The notes beneath the pieces are model-generated. The model made no database searches and was not told the DNA's origin. It saw only the letters and a list, made by a program, of their open reading frames with translations. From Methylobacterium mesophilicum SR1.6/6 (GTDB lineage Bacteria > Pseudomonadota > Alphaproteobacteria > Rhizobiales > Beijerinckiaceae): 64,000 nt of DNA. Each line of letters starts with the position of its first letter. The stretch's first letter is position 1. The translations under genes and the position numbers were made by a program. The DNA lies in assembly GCF_000364445.2 (NCBI RefSeq), contig NZ_CP043538.1:265198-329197 (forward strand), in the 5' to 3' direction. This document shows positions 43,652-52,092 of the stretch, in pieces.

Positions 43652-44992
43652 TTGGCCGCCATCGCCGCGCGTACCTTCACCCTCGACGATCAGCACGCCT
43701 TCGCGGCGCTGTCGGGGGATTCCAACCCGATGCACCTCGACGCGAAGGCGGCCCGGCGGACGCAGGCGGGGCGCGTGGTGGTGCACGGGGTGCACGCCGT
43801 GCTGTGGGCGCTGGACGCCGGCGCCGGGGCGACGCTGGCCGGGCTGGAAACGCTGACGGTGCGCTTCGACCGCATGATCTACGTGGGTGACCGCTGCGAG
43901 GTTCACTCCGGCCGCCGCGGCGGCGCGGGCCCCGCGTTCGACATCGTCGTCGGCGACGCGGTCGTCACCCGCATCGACATCGGATCCGGAGGCGGGGCGC
44001 CGGTCGCCGCCGAGGCCATCGGGCATGTCTTCGACCGTGCGGCGCGGGCTTCCGCGCTTGAGGCCGCGTTCCCGCGGGCGGCCGCCGCGTTCGGGGCCGG
44101 GATGCTCGCCGATCTCGCGGGTCTTTCTCAGCTCGTGGGCATGGTGGAACCGGGCCTGCACTCCATCTTCCGCGGCTTCGCGGTGGCGCGTCAGGACAGC
44201 GAGCGCGGCGACACCATGCGGTTCGGCGTGGTTCGCGACGACGAGCGCTTCAACCTCGTCACCCTGGCGGTGCTCGGCCCGGCCTTGCGCGGGCAGGTCG
44301 AGGCCTTCCGGCGGGCGCCGCCGGTGGCGCAGCCGGGCGTCGCGGATCTGCGGGGACTGGTGGCGGCCGATGCGTTCGCCGGGCGGTCCGCCCTGGTGGT
44401 CGGCGGCTCGCGGGGGCTCGGCGAGTTGACCGCGAAGCTGCTCGCGTTGGGTGGCGCCGCGGTTACGATCACCTACGCCATGGGCGATTCCGAGGCCGCG
44501 GCGGTGGCCGAGGAGGTCCGCGCCGCGGGCGGCGCCTGCGACGTCATCCGCCTCGACGTGCGGCAGCCCATCGCCGGCCAGCTCCCCGCGGGCCGTGCCT
44601 TCGATCGGCTCTTCTACTTCGCGACGCCGTTCATCTTCGGGAAGCGCGGCAAGGCGCTGGACCTCGCCCTCCTCGACGAGATGATGGGTTTCTACGTGCG
44701 CAGCTTCTACGAGGTCTGCGAGGCCCTGCGCCGGACCGGGGATCACCCGATCGGCGTCTTCTACCCGTCGAGCGTCGCCGTCGAGAGCCGGCCGGCCAAC
44801 ATGACGGAGTACGCCATGGCCAAGGCGGCCGGCGAGGTGCTCTGCGCCGACCTGCCCCGGCTCCTCAAGGGCGTGCGCGCGCAGGTGCGCCGGCTGCCGC
44901 GCCTGCAGACCGATCAGACGTCGAGCGTCCAGCCGGTCGAGACGGGCTCGGCGGTCGACGAGATGCTGGCGGCCATCCAGAGCCTCGCCTGA
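43652..44992 (+). CDS. MaoC dehydratase - short-chain reductase fusion protein
   Basis: The 446-residue protein fuses two fatty-acid-type enzymes. The N-terminal part (about 1-140) has the R-specific hydratase motif ALSGDSNPMHLDAKAA with the Asp/His pair, then GRVVVHGVHAVLWAL. A middle segment (about 140-235) is not recognised. The C-terminal SDR (about 236-430) has ALVVGGSRGLGELTAKLL, FYPSSVAVES and the catalytic Y-A-M-A-K in TEYAMAKAAGE. The start is TTG 43652 with GAGG seven bases upstream. Together they could reduce and dehydrate (or hydrate) a beta-keto/hydroxy acyl chain on the adjacent ACP. The fusion is unusual; the product is unknown. Confidence 0.85.
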   Translation: MAAIAARTFTLDDQHAFAALSGDSNPMHLDAKAARRTQAGRVVVHGVHAVLWALDAGAGATLAGLETLTVRFDRMIYVGDRCEVHSGRRGGAGPAFDIVVGDAVVTRIDIGSGGGAPVAAEAIGHVFDRAARASALEAAFPRAAAAFGAGMLADLAGLSQLVGMVEPGLHSIFRGFAVARQDSERGDTMRFGVVRDDERFNLVTLAVLGPALRGQVEAFRRAPPVAQPGVADLRGLVAADAFAGRSALVVGGSRGLGELTAKLLALGGAAVTITYAMGDSEAAAVAEEVRAAGGACDVIRLDVRQPIAGQLPAGRAFDRLFYFATPFIFGKRGKALDLALLDEMMGFYVRSFYEVCEALRRTGDHPIGVFYPSSVAVESRPANMTEYAMAKAAGEVLCADLPRLLKGVRAQVRRLPRLQTDQTSSVQPVETGSAVDEMLAAIQSLA

Positions 44993-45111
44993 GGACGGCG
45001 GGACGGCGCCCCCTGCCCCACCCGCGCGAACCGGTCGCCCGCCCTGGGGCGAGCCATCTCGGTGGAGGAGGCTACCGTATCTAGTTGATGCCTTTGGCGC
45101 CGCCGTCCTTG

Positions 45112-45190
45112 CGAGCGCAGCGAAGCAATCCAGTGGCGCGATCCCAGCCGAGGTTGCGCTGCCCTGGGTCGCTTCGCTGCGCTCGGGATG
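45112..45190. repeat. imperfect palindromic repeat element
   Basis: The left arm CGAGCGCAGCGAAGCAATCCAG (45112-45133) and the right arm (45165-45186) are inverted copies differing at two positions, with about 31 bases between them. The arrangement is typical of dispersed extragenic palindromes. It lies in the 225-base gap between the MaoC-SDR gene and a leftward hypothetical gene and could end transcription from both sides. Confidence 0.6.
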
Positions 45191-45217
45191 ACGGATGGGA
45201 CGCGTCGACCGGAGCGT

Positions 45218-45580
45218 TCAATCGGGACCCGTGTCGCCCGCGGCCTCAGGCCCGGCCAGATCGGCGGCGGTCAGGTGCTGCTCGAGATGCGCACGCAGGA
45301 CGGAATAGTGCTCGACCACCTTGTCGAGCATGGCGGCGTTCGCGGTCCGGACGCGCTCGGAGTCGCGATCGGGCTGGTAATTCATCGCGTAATAGGCCGC
45401 GTGCGCCTTCAGCTTGGTCGCCACAAAGGCGGCGTCGGCCGTCCAGTGCGCCTCGTCACGAACCATCTGGAGCCGCCGGGCGATCTCGAGCCATTGCAGG
45501 TCGAGCGCGATGCCGCTGCCCATCTGCTTGAACAGGTCGAACGTCGAATCCAGGATTTCGAGGGCGGCTCTCGCGGACAA
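45218..45580 (-). CDS. 120-residue hypothetical protein
   Basis: The start is TTG 45580, with GGAGC about seven bases upstream; an earlier TTG at 45634 would overlap fkbM by 40 bases. The product starts LSARAALEILDSTFDLFKQM and is almost entirely helical (LQWLEIARRLQMVRDEAHWT, VATKLKAHAAYYAMNYQPD), ending AGPEAAGDTGPD. It has no catalytic motif or membrane span. It directly follows the FkbM methyltransferase gene on the same strand, 14 bases apart. The function is unknown. Confidence 0.6.
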   Translation of the reverse strand: MSARAALEILDSTFDLFKQMGSGIALDLQWLEIARRLQMVRDEAHWTADAAFVATKLKAHAAYYAMNYQPDRDSERVRTANAAMLDKVVEHYSVLRAHLEQHLTAADLAGPEAAGDTGPD

Positions 45581-45594
45581 GGGGGGCGCTCCGG

Positions 45595-46347
45595 TCAGGA
45601 CTGCGCGACGATGAGGTCGGGCCGCACGTACCAATCGTCGAACAGGGAGAACTGGCGGAACCGCGGGCGATAGCCGTGGCCGGTGAGCAGATCGTAGATC
45701 TTCTCGCGGGTTCCCGAGAAATTATGCTCGACGCTGATCAAAGCGATGTCGTGGCGCGAGAAATCGAAGCTCTGCAGCACGTCGAACTCACCGCCCTCGA
45801 CGTCGATGCTCATGTAGTCGATCCGCTTCGGCGCCCGCGCCTCCGCGAGGAACCGCGCGAGGGAGATCGTCTCGACGCTGTACTGCCGTCCCTCCTGCCG
45901 GAAATGCGCGTGGAAGTCGCTCTCCACGAGGTCCTTCATGCCGGACAACTCGCCGATATCCACCTCGTTGAACTGAACCTCGGCGCCGTCGGTCCTGTAG
46001 ACGCATTTGTCGCTGATGTAGCAGTCGCGGTTCCTGTACAGCGCCTCGTGCCAAGCCCGAGAAGGCTCCGCGAGGGCACCCTGCCAGCCATACGTCTTCT
46101 CGAGGAGGAGCGTGTTGCTGAGGCTCATGCCATCGCAGGCGCCGAACTCCACGAAGTAGCCGTTCCGCTTCTCCTTCAGCTCGTACAGGACCCAGAGATC
46201 CTGCAGCAGCTGCGCGTTGGACAGCGGTGCCATCCGGGTGGCGAAGGACAGGAAGTCGAGCTCGGAGCTGAGGATGTGGGGTCCGGCGTCCAGGTTGTCC
46301 CTGAATGCGATGACGGCGTTGAACATCGTCAGGAGTTCGACGTCCAT
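45595..46347 (-). CDS. FkbM-family methyltransferase
   Basis: The 250-residue protein has FkbM motifs: GYFVEFGACDGMSLSNTLLL (SAM-binding, about 63-82), WQGALAEPSRAWHEAL (about 88-103) and the late motif RIDYMSIDVEGGEFDVLQSF (about 175-194). These enzymes O-methylate sugars or acyl groups in natural products and surface glycans. ATG 46347 opens MDVELLTMFNAV. It is followed by the small helical gene and preceded by the coiled-coil gene at 46405-46746, all leftward. The substrate is unknown. Confidence 0.88.
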   Translation of the reverse strand: MDVELLTMFNAVIAFRDNLDAGPHILSSELDFLSFATRMAPLSNAQLLQDLWVLYELKEKRNGYFVEFGACDGMSLSNTLLLEKTYGWQGALAEPSRAWHEALYRNRDCYISDKCVYRTDGAEVQFNEVDIGELSGMKDLVESDFHAHFRQEGRQYSVETISLARFLAEARAPKRIDYMSIDVEGGEFDVLQSFDFSRHDIALISVEHNFSGTREKIYDLLTGHGYRPRFRQFSLFDDWYVRPDLIVAQS

Positions 46348-46404
46348 GATCCTCGGCTCCAGCCTCTGAGTGGGATTGATCGGCGGCGCGGACGGTCGCG
46401 ACGG

Positions 46405-46746
46405 TCAGTCGCGCGCCGATGACAGTGGCGAGGCGATGCGCCCGAGGAGCCTGTTCGAGCCTTCGAGCAGGACCGTGTGCTGGAGGGCGGCGGGGCCGTG
46501 GTCCGGGATGGATCGCGCCGCCGTCCGGATCGCGGCCAGGAAGCGCTTCCGGTCGAACCCGAAGGGGCGCAGGCTGCCGGCCAGGGCGTCGACCAGCGTT
46601 CCCATCGCCTGGGATCGGGCCTGAGCCACCTCCCGATCGCGCAGGGCCGCGTCGCGCTCGGCCTTGATCAGCGCCAGTTCGAGCTGCTGCCGCTGGATCT
46701 GGCGGATGTACTTCGTTTCGATGTCGTGGACGGGTTTCTTTGTCAT
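46405..46746 (-). CDS. 113-residue coiled-coil protein sharing a C-terminal domain with the methyltransferase at 36779-37879
   Basis: The start is ATG 46746, giving MTKKPVHDIETKYIRQIQRQ. Residues about 5-50 form a charged coiled coil (LELALIKAERDAALRDREVA). The rest reads FGFDRKRFLAAIRTAARSIP then DHGPAALQHTVLLEGSN, closely matching the last 50 residues of the methyltransferase encoded at 36779-37879. It looks like a free-standing version of that domain, perhaps an adaptor that docks to the glycan machinery. No catalytic motif is seen. It sits between fkbM and kpsM on the same strand. Confidence 0.65.
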   Translation of the reverse strand: MTKKPVHDIETKYIRQIQRQQLELALIKAERDAALRDREVAQARSQAMGTLVDALAGSLRPFGFDRKRFLAAIRTAARSIPDHGPAALQHTVLLEGSNRLLGRIASPLSSARD

Positions 46747-46960
46747 ACGCGTGTGTAGGCCTGGGGCGGACGGCATTCCCCCGGAGGAGACCGAGGATTT
46801 CAAGAGCGCGATTCCTCAGGCTCCTATCGGCTGCCTGACATCGTGGTGGCAATCGGCGGTCGCGGGCCGTTGGACAGCAGGACCGTCCCGGCCAAGACCG
46901 CTCGAGAACCGAGCGAGGCCGCGCGTTCGTCGCGGAGCGGGACGACCGCGCGGCTTCCGT

Positions 46961-47755
46961 TCACGCCTGTATCTTGGCCACGACGTGCTTCACCAGAAGC
47001 AGGCCGATGCTGGCGGTCGTCAGTGCGAACATGATCACGTAGAGGCAGTCGACCTGGATGCCGGCATAGGGATAGTAGGCGGAGCGCACCCATTCCGCCA
47101 GCTGCATGGCCGGGTTGTACTTCATCCAATAGTATATCTTCTCGGGCATGTAGCTCGGAAGGAACATGACGCCGCTGGACACGTACAGGATGATGCTGAA
47201 CAGCGCGTAGCCGATCAGCCAGCCGGGGAAGAACCCGATGATCGCGACGTTGATGGTGCCGATGCCGATCCCGAGGAGGATGGCGGCGAGATAGCCGCAC
47301 ATGGCGGTGATGGGTTCAGCGGGAATCGGATCGCTGCCGATGACGACGAGGACGGAGGCGACGACGACCAGTGCGAGGAAGCCGGTCACGATCTCCACGA
47401 GGATGCGGGCCAGGATGACGTCGAACAGCTTGACCTGCGGATAGTAGGTCAGCGGACGGTTGGCGATCACCGCCTTCATCACCTCGCGGGAGATGTACTG
47501 GAAGACGAGAACCGGGACGGCGCCCGAGGCGAAGAACAGGGCCCGGTTGTCCCCAAGCGGGGCCGCCATCTTCTGGAAGGTGTAGATCGCGATCAGCATG
47601 AAGACGTGCACACAGGGCCAGAGCACGACCACGCCGTAGCCCCAGATCGAGGCGCCGAACCGCGTTCGCATGTCCCGCAGCATCAGGGCGTGCAGCACGT
47701 GCAGATAGGACTCGACCGGAGTCTTCTCTGCCTGAGCCGACGGAAGGGCAGCCAT
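46961..47755 (-). CDS. kpsM: capsular polysaccharide ABC exporter permease (KpsM type)
   Basis: The 264-residue ABC-2 permease has about six membrane spans and the family features DMRTRFGASIWGYGVVVLWP (N-terminal amphipathic entry helix and first span), FFASGAVPVLVFQYISREVM, VIANRPLTYYPQVKLFDVIL and YNPAMQLAEWVRSAYYPY near the C terminus. ATG 47755 starts MAALPSAQAEKT. It would pair with the KpsT ATPase encoded at 34378-35031. It lies leftward, immediately downstream of the giant glycosyltransferase gene and 89 bases from it. Confidence 0.92.
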   Translation of the reverse strand: MAALPSAQAEKTPVESYLHVLHALMLRDMRTRFGASIWGYGVVVLWPCVHVFMLIAIYTFQKMAAPLGDNRALFFASGAVPVLVFQYISREVMKAVIANRPLTYYPQVKLFDVILARILVEIVTGFLALVVVASVLVVIGSDPIPAEPITAMCGYLAAILLGIGIGTINVAIIGFFPGWLIGYALFSIILYVSSGVMFLPSYMPEKIYYWMKYNPAMQLAEWVRSAYYPYAGIQVDCLYVIMFALTTASIGLLLVKHVVAKIQA

Positions 47756-47844
47756 GGATCGACCTCTGGAGTTTCCCCGCCTGCTTCGGCGAGAAAATGG
47801 GCCAAAGTGCGTTGACGGGGGAGCCGGTGCGCCGGGAGCGGCTG

Positions 47845-50800
47845 TCAGGCCCGGATTGCGTAATAGTCGCCCATCAGGCTGTCGTATGTGGCGGCCTGGA
47901 TCGGCTCGGAACGCCGGCCGGCAGGCGAGACGTCGACGGCGAGCAGCCGGTCGTTGACGGCCGACGGGTCGGCGGCGAGGGCGTGCGGCAGGCGATGACC
48001 GTTCGGATAAGCCTGTAGCCTCTCGCTTTGGGCGCCGAGGTCGAAGGCGACCACCGGCAGGCCGGTGCGCAGGGCGAGCGTCAGCGCGTACGCGTAGGTC
48101 TCCGGCCAGATCGCCGGCAGCAGTACCATGTCGGCCGAGACGTAGGGCACGCGATCCAGGATCTCCGCGTCCTCCCAATGCCGGCCGGTCTCTGCGATCT
48201 GAAGGGCTGCCCGCGCCACACGATCGAGGGTCGGATCGTCAGTCGAGAAGCGCCCGGTCTCGAAGACCCCTGCCCGCTCAAGGCCGCCCGTGAGCGTCGG
48301 GTCCGAGAAGCCCACGATCGCGAAGGTCAGGGGCAGGTCGCGCCGGCGCGCATCCGCTGCCAGCGCCTGCAGAAGCAGCCCGCCTTCGGGCATGCTGACC
48401 CCGCCCAGCACGGCGACGCGGCGGATCCGTCCGGGCCTCTGCAGGGTGGTGTCGCGCACCGACCGCTCCGGCTCGATATGCGGCCGCACCGTCACCGCCA
48501 GATCCGGGTACACCCCCCGGATCCGCCCGGCCGTGTCGCAGGACGGCGCGAACACCCGCGTGGCGCCCGCCAGGAACCGCCCGAACGCCGCCCGCCGCGC
48601 CCTCGGGTCCGGCTCCTCGAACCCCTCCGCGTCCGACGCCAGGCACGCCCGGCACTCCGCCACCGGCGCCAGCCCGCAGTAGCGCCCGTCCGGCTGCACC
48701 AGGTGGTTGCGGTGGCACACCGGCGAGTAGTCGTGCAGCGTCCAGGCATACGGTCGGCCGGAGCCCGCCACCAGGTCCATCAGCGCGCCCGCCGCCGCCC
48801 AGCGCAGGCCCGCCAGCGAGTGCACGTGGATCAGCACCGGCGCCAGCGCCGCGATGAAGCCGGCGAGCTCCGCGGCGTCGCGCGGCAGGTACAGGCTGTC
48901 GAGGTTGGGCAGGTACAGGAACTCGGGGCTGCGGTAGGAGACGTGGACCTCGAGGTTGCGGGTCCGGTCGATCTGCAGCAGCACCACGCTCAGGCCCTCG
49001 GCACGCGCCTGCGCGATCATGTCGTCGATGTGGCGCTGGATGCCCCCGCCCCAGGCGTGGGTGACGAACAGCAGCGCCCGGCCGGCGAAGTGGCGGGCGA
49101 GCCGCGCGCGGTCGAGGCGGGCGCGCCCGCGCCGTCCGGGATCGGCCTGGACGAACTGGCCGACGCGGGCCGGGTAGTCCGGGTGCTTGGCCAGCAGCGC
49201 GGCCTGGCCCTGGTCGTACTCGCCGCCCTCATCGAGCCCGAAGGAGATCTGGCCGGCGTGGTAGACGAACACGTCCTCGGCGAGCAGGTTGACGAAGCCG
49301 GCCTTGATGGCGCGCAGGCACCAGTCGTTCTCCTCGCCGTAGCCCTTGCCGAAGGCCTCGGCGTCGAGGGTGCCGACCGCGTCGAGGGCTTGCGCCGTCA
49401 TGAGCATGCAGAAGCCGACGCCGGTGGGCACGGGCACGGCCTGGCCGGGGTTGGTCTGCGCGGCCAGGCGGTCGAGCTCGGGCCGTTCGATCTCGAGCGG
49501 CATGGTGTTGTTGGCGTTGAAGCGCGGGTAGGAGCAGATCGTGGCGTTGTTGGACAAAGGCGTGACGCTGGCCACGGGCGGGCGGGCGTCCTCAGCTTCC
49601 GCGTGGGCGACGAGGCGGTCGAGCCAGTCGCCGTGGACCTGGGCGTCGGAGTTGAGCAGGACGACGGCGCGGCCCTGGCGCAGGCCGAGCGCGCGGTTGA
49701 CCGAGCGGACGAAGCCGAGGTTGTGTTCGTTCTCGACGAGGTGGAACAGGCCGCGGCGGGCCAGCTCTGCCAGCTCTGCGGTGAGCTGCGGGTCGGGGGA
49801 TCGGTCGTTGACGGCGAGCAGGGCGAAGGGTGTCGCCTGGGGGGCCGAGAGGCAGGCGTGGATGGCGCGCAGGGTCTCGCCGCGTCCCTTGTAGACGGGG
49901 ACGATGACCAGCACGCGGGCGTCGGCGATGGGGAGCGCCTGGGGCAGGCCGTCCCAGTCCTGCGGCGCGGGGGCCGTCATGGGCGGGTAGGCGCCGAGAT
50001 CCTCGGGGGCGGCCATCAGCCCGGCGTCCCGGCCGGTGCGCACGTAGTGCAGGAACGGCGACTCGCCCGGGGCGAACAGGTGGCCGTAGGCGCGACGATA
50101 GAACCGAGTCGAGAAGGCCTTGCTCGGGTCTCGATCCTCCTCCTGCCCGTGGGACAGGAAGTGGATGACGGGACCGTTCTCGAAGCCGCGGGTGTCGGGA
50201 TAGCGCTTCAGGTACCAGGGCGCGTCGAAGAGGGGTTCGATCTGCCGCGCCTGCTCGAACAACGCCGCATCCTCCGCGGAGGGCGGTGAACCGTAGCGTG
50301 GATCGAAGCCGGCATCCGCGACATCCGCGCCGCGCAGCAGGGCGGTGGCCAGGAAGTGGACGAAGGGCGCGATCCCCGTCGCCTCCACGTAGGGATGATG
50401 CGCGCGGTAGGCCCAGCCGTTGAAGTCCGGCCTGGGGTTGCGGCCCTTCCTCCAGCCGGTGTCACAGTAGTCGCGCACCGCGTCGGCCTCCTCGGAGAGC
50501 CCGTAGCGCGCCCGGTAGAAGCCGTGGTCGAACGCCCCCGCCACCAGCCGCGCCTGCAGGGCGAGCAGCGCCTCCCGGTCCACAGCCTCCCGGCCGATCG
50601 CCCCCAGCCAGCCCGTGTCTTCGACGGGCGCCCGCGCCGGCCGCAACCCGCACACGCGCAGCAGCGCCGCCAGCGTCGAGCGGCCCGGCCCCGGGTCGCG
50701 CAGCTCCCGCCAGCCCGCGCCGGCAAAGTGCAGGTACGGCGCCATCCCGCCGACATCCGGGTAGGTCGCCCGGTACCAGCCCTCGTCCACCGCCGGCAGG

Positions 50801-51750
50801 TTCAGACGCTGCGGCCCGGCAAACGGCTCCGCCCCGGTGAGCCGCGCCTCGGCGACGTGGCGGAAGAACGGGTCGTCCGCCACCGCCCGGCTGCCGGCCC
50901 GCGCCTGCACGAAGCCGGTCGGGTCGAAGTCCGGCCGCGGGCTGACCCGCGCCCGCCAGCCTTCGGTCACGTAGTGGCGCAGCAGCGCGTCGTCCGAGGC
51001 GCCCGCCAGCGCCTCGGCCTGGGGCTCGGCGAGGCCCCGCCGGTAGTGGGCGGCGTCGAAGTGGGGCGCGAGCGTCCCGAGCCGCAGCGCCAGCGCTTCG
51101 GCCGGGTCCGGCCGGGCGGGTCCGCCGTGGAGGACGTAGTGCACCAGCGGGTTCTGGGTGGCGAAGGTGAGGCCGCGGGTCAGGCAGTAGGCCAGGGTGT
51201 CGAACTGCGGTGCGGGCTCGCGGCCCTCGCGCCAGCCCGACGCCATGTAGTGGTCGGCCGGGTCGACGCCGGCTGCGGCGATGTCGGGGTTGCCGGCGAG
51301 GTAGAAGGCGCCGTCGACGAGGCGGCGGGCGAGGCGCGCGATCTGGCGCGTGTCGCGCGGGGCCAGGGGATAGGCGGCGCCCTCCCCGGTGGACGTCCCC
51401 TTGCGGCGGTGTCGCGCGAGCGCGTGGAGGAAGGGGTTGATGCCGGCCGGGGCCAGGTGGGGGTGCTCGGCGAGGTAGGCGGCGGACGAGAAGTCGGGGC
51501 GCGGGTCCCTGCCCTCGCGCCAGCCGTGGACGAGGTAGTCGCGCACCGGATCGGCCGTGATGCCGTACCAACTCGCGTAGAAGTCCGCGTCGAAGTACGG
51601 CGCCAGCGCGGCGATCTGGTCTGGCGCGGAGGCGATATCGTTCGCCGGCAGAAGGCCTTTGGGGCCCGCGAGGATGGCGACGGCGCTGCTGCCCGCGCGG
51701 ATCAAGCCAGCGCTCGCCCAGCTTCGATACAAGCCGTGGAGTTTGTTCAA
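47845..51750 (-). CDS. giant bifunctional glycosyltransferase with N-terminal repeats (1301 residues)
   Basis: The N-terminal 600 residues hold six degenerate units of 70-110 residues, each with FD..FY..Y.....P..HY...GWREGR.P.P.F-like spacing (for example VRDYLVHGWREGRDPRPDF and DHYMASGWREGREPAPQF). A GT2 domain follows (about 610-860: VLVIVPVYKGRGETLRAIHA, VLLNSDAQVHGDWLD, GEENDWCLRAIKAGF). A GT4-like GT-B domain comes last (about 890-1300: LLFVTHAWGGGIQRHIDDM, WTLHDYSPVCHRN, VPYVSADMVLLPAIWPETYA with the E-T-Y-A donor loop). Two transferase activities in one chain suggest it builds a repeating disaccharide or starts and extends the chain. It is soluble, probably cytoplasmic. Confidence 0.9.
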   Translation of the reverse strand: MNKLHGLYRSWASAGLIRAGSSAVAILAGPKGLLPANDIASAPDQIAALAPYFDADFYASWYGITADPVRDYLVHGWREGRDPRPDFSSAAYLAEHPHLAPAGINPFLHALARHRRKGTSTGEGAAYPLAPRDTRQIARLARRLVDGAFYLAGNPDIAAAGVDPADHYMASGWREGREPAPQFDTLAYCLTRGLTFATQNPLVHYVLHGGPARPDPAEALALRLGTLAPHFDAAHYRRGLAEPQAEALAGASDDALLRHYVTEGWRARVSPRPDFDPTGFVQARAGSRAVADDPFFRHVAEARLTGAEPFAGPQRLNLPAVDEGWYRATYPDVGGMAPYLHFAGAGWRELRDPGPGRSTLAALLRVCGLRPARAPVEDTGWLGAIGREAVDREALLALQARLVAGAFDHGFYRARYGLSEEADAVRDYCDTGWRKGRNPRPDFNGWAYRAHHPYVEATGIAPFVHFLATALLRGADVADAGFDPRYGSPPSAEDAALFEQARQIEPLFDAPWYLKRYPDTRGFENGPVIHFLSHGQEEDRDPSKAFSTRFYRRAYGHLFAPGESPFLHYVRTGRDAGLMAAPEDLGAYPPMTAPAPQDWDGLPQALPIADARVLVIVPVYKGRGETLRAIHACLSAPQATPFALLAVNDRSPDPQLTAELAELARRGLFHLVENEHNLGFVRSVNRALGLRQGRAVVLLNSDAQVHGDWLDRLVAHAEAEDARPPVASVTPLSNNATICSYPRFNANNTMPLEIERPELDRLAAQTNPGQAVPVPTGVGFCMLMTAQALDAVGTLDAEAFGKGYGEENDWCLRAIKAGFVNLLAEDVFVYHAGQISFGLDEGGEYDQGQAALLAKHPDYPARVGQFVQADPGRRGRARLDRARLARHFAGRALLFVTHAWGGGIQRHIDDMIAQARAEGLSVVLLQIDRTRNLEVHVSYRSPEFLYLPNLDSLYLPRDAAELAGFIAALAPVLIHVHSLAGLRWAAAGALMDLVAGSGRPYAWTLHDYSPVCHRNHLVQPDGRYCGLAPVAECRACLASDAEGFEEPDPRARRAAFGRFLAGATRVFAPSCDTAGRIRGVYPDLAVTVRPHIEPERSVRDTTLQRPGRIRRVAVLGGVSMPEGGLLLQALAADARRRDLPLTFAIVGFSDPTLTGGLERAGVFETGRFSTDDPTLDRVARAALQIAETGRHWEDAEILDRVPYVSADMVLLPAIWPETYAYALTLALRTGLPVVAFDLGAQSERLQAYPNGHRLPHALAADPSAVNDRLLAVDVSPAGRRSEPIQAATYDSLMGDYYAIRA

Positions 51751-52092
51751 GGCACCGCACTCACGTCGCAGCGCGTCGCGCCGGTCGTTTCGACTCCTAG
51801 TCCGTCACCGACACGCCTGTCTCGCCCGTCAACCACGCCTGGAATCGAGCGATGCGCCCGGGCCGGAGCGTGGATCTTGCCGCTCGCTGCATTGGAAGCT
51901 CGTGCCCGTGTGCGCATGCGTTCGCGGGGTTGCGTTCAAGACAGTCACGTGCGCCGGGCGAGGCGCCACGTCGGTTGCCTCCTGCCCTATCGGAGCGCGC
52001 CGAGGTCGTAAACATCGGTGCATGGCCTGCCCGATTGTACCGAGCCGGCGCCAATCCGCGGCGCTGTTGACGCTGCGAGGGGCCTATGACCT
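51751..52092. other. intergenic stretch between divergent genes
   Basis: This 342-base gap lies between the leftward giant glycosyltransferase gene and the rightward gene at 52093. It holds only chance frames. It should carry both divergent promoters; no clear operator is seen. Confidence 0.4.

Noticed and set aside
48028..52011. Two very long rightward frames (753 and 551 codons) opposite the giant glycosyltransferase
   Set aside because: Antisense shadows with Arg/Gly/Val-rich composition; the leftward protein has clear GT2 and GT4 motifs and repeats.
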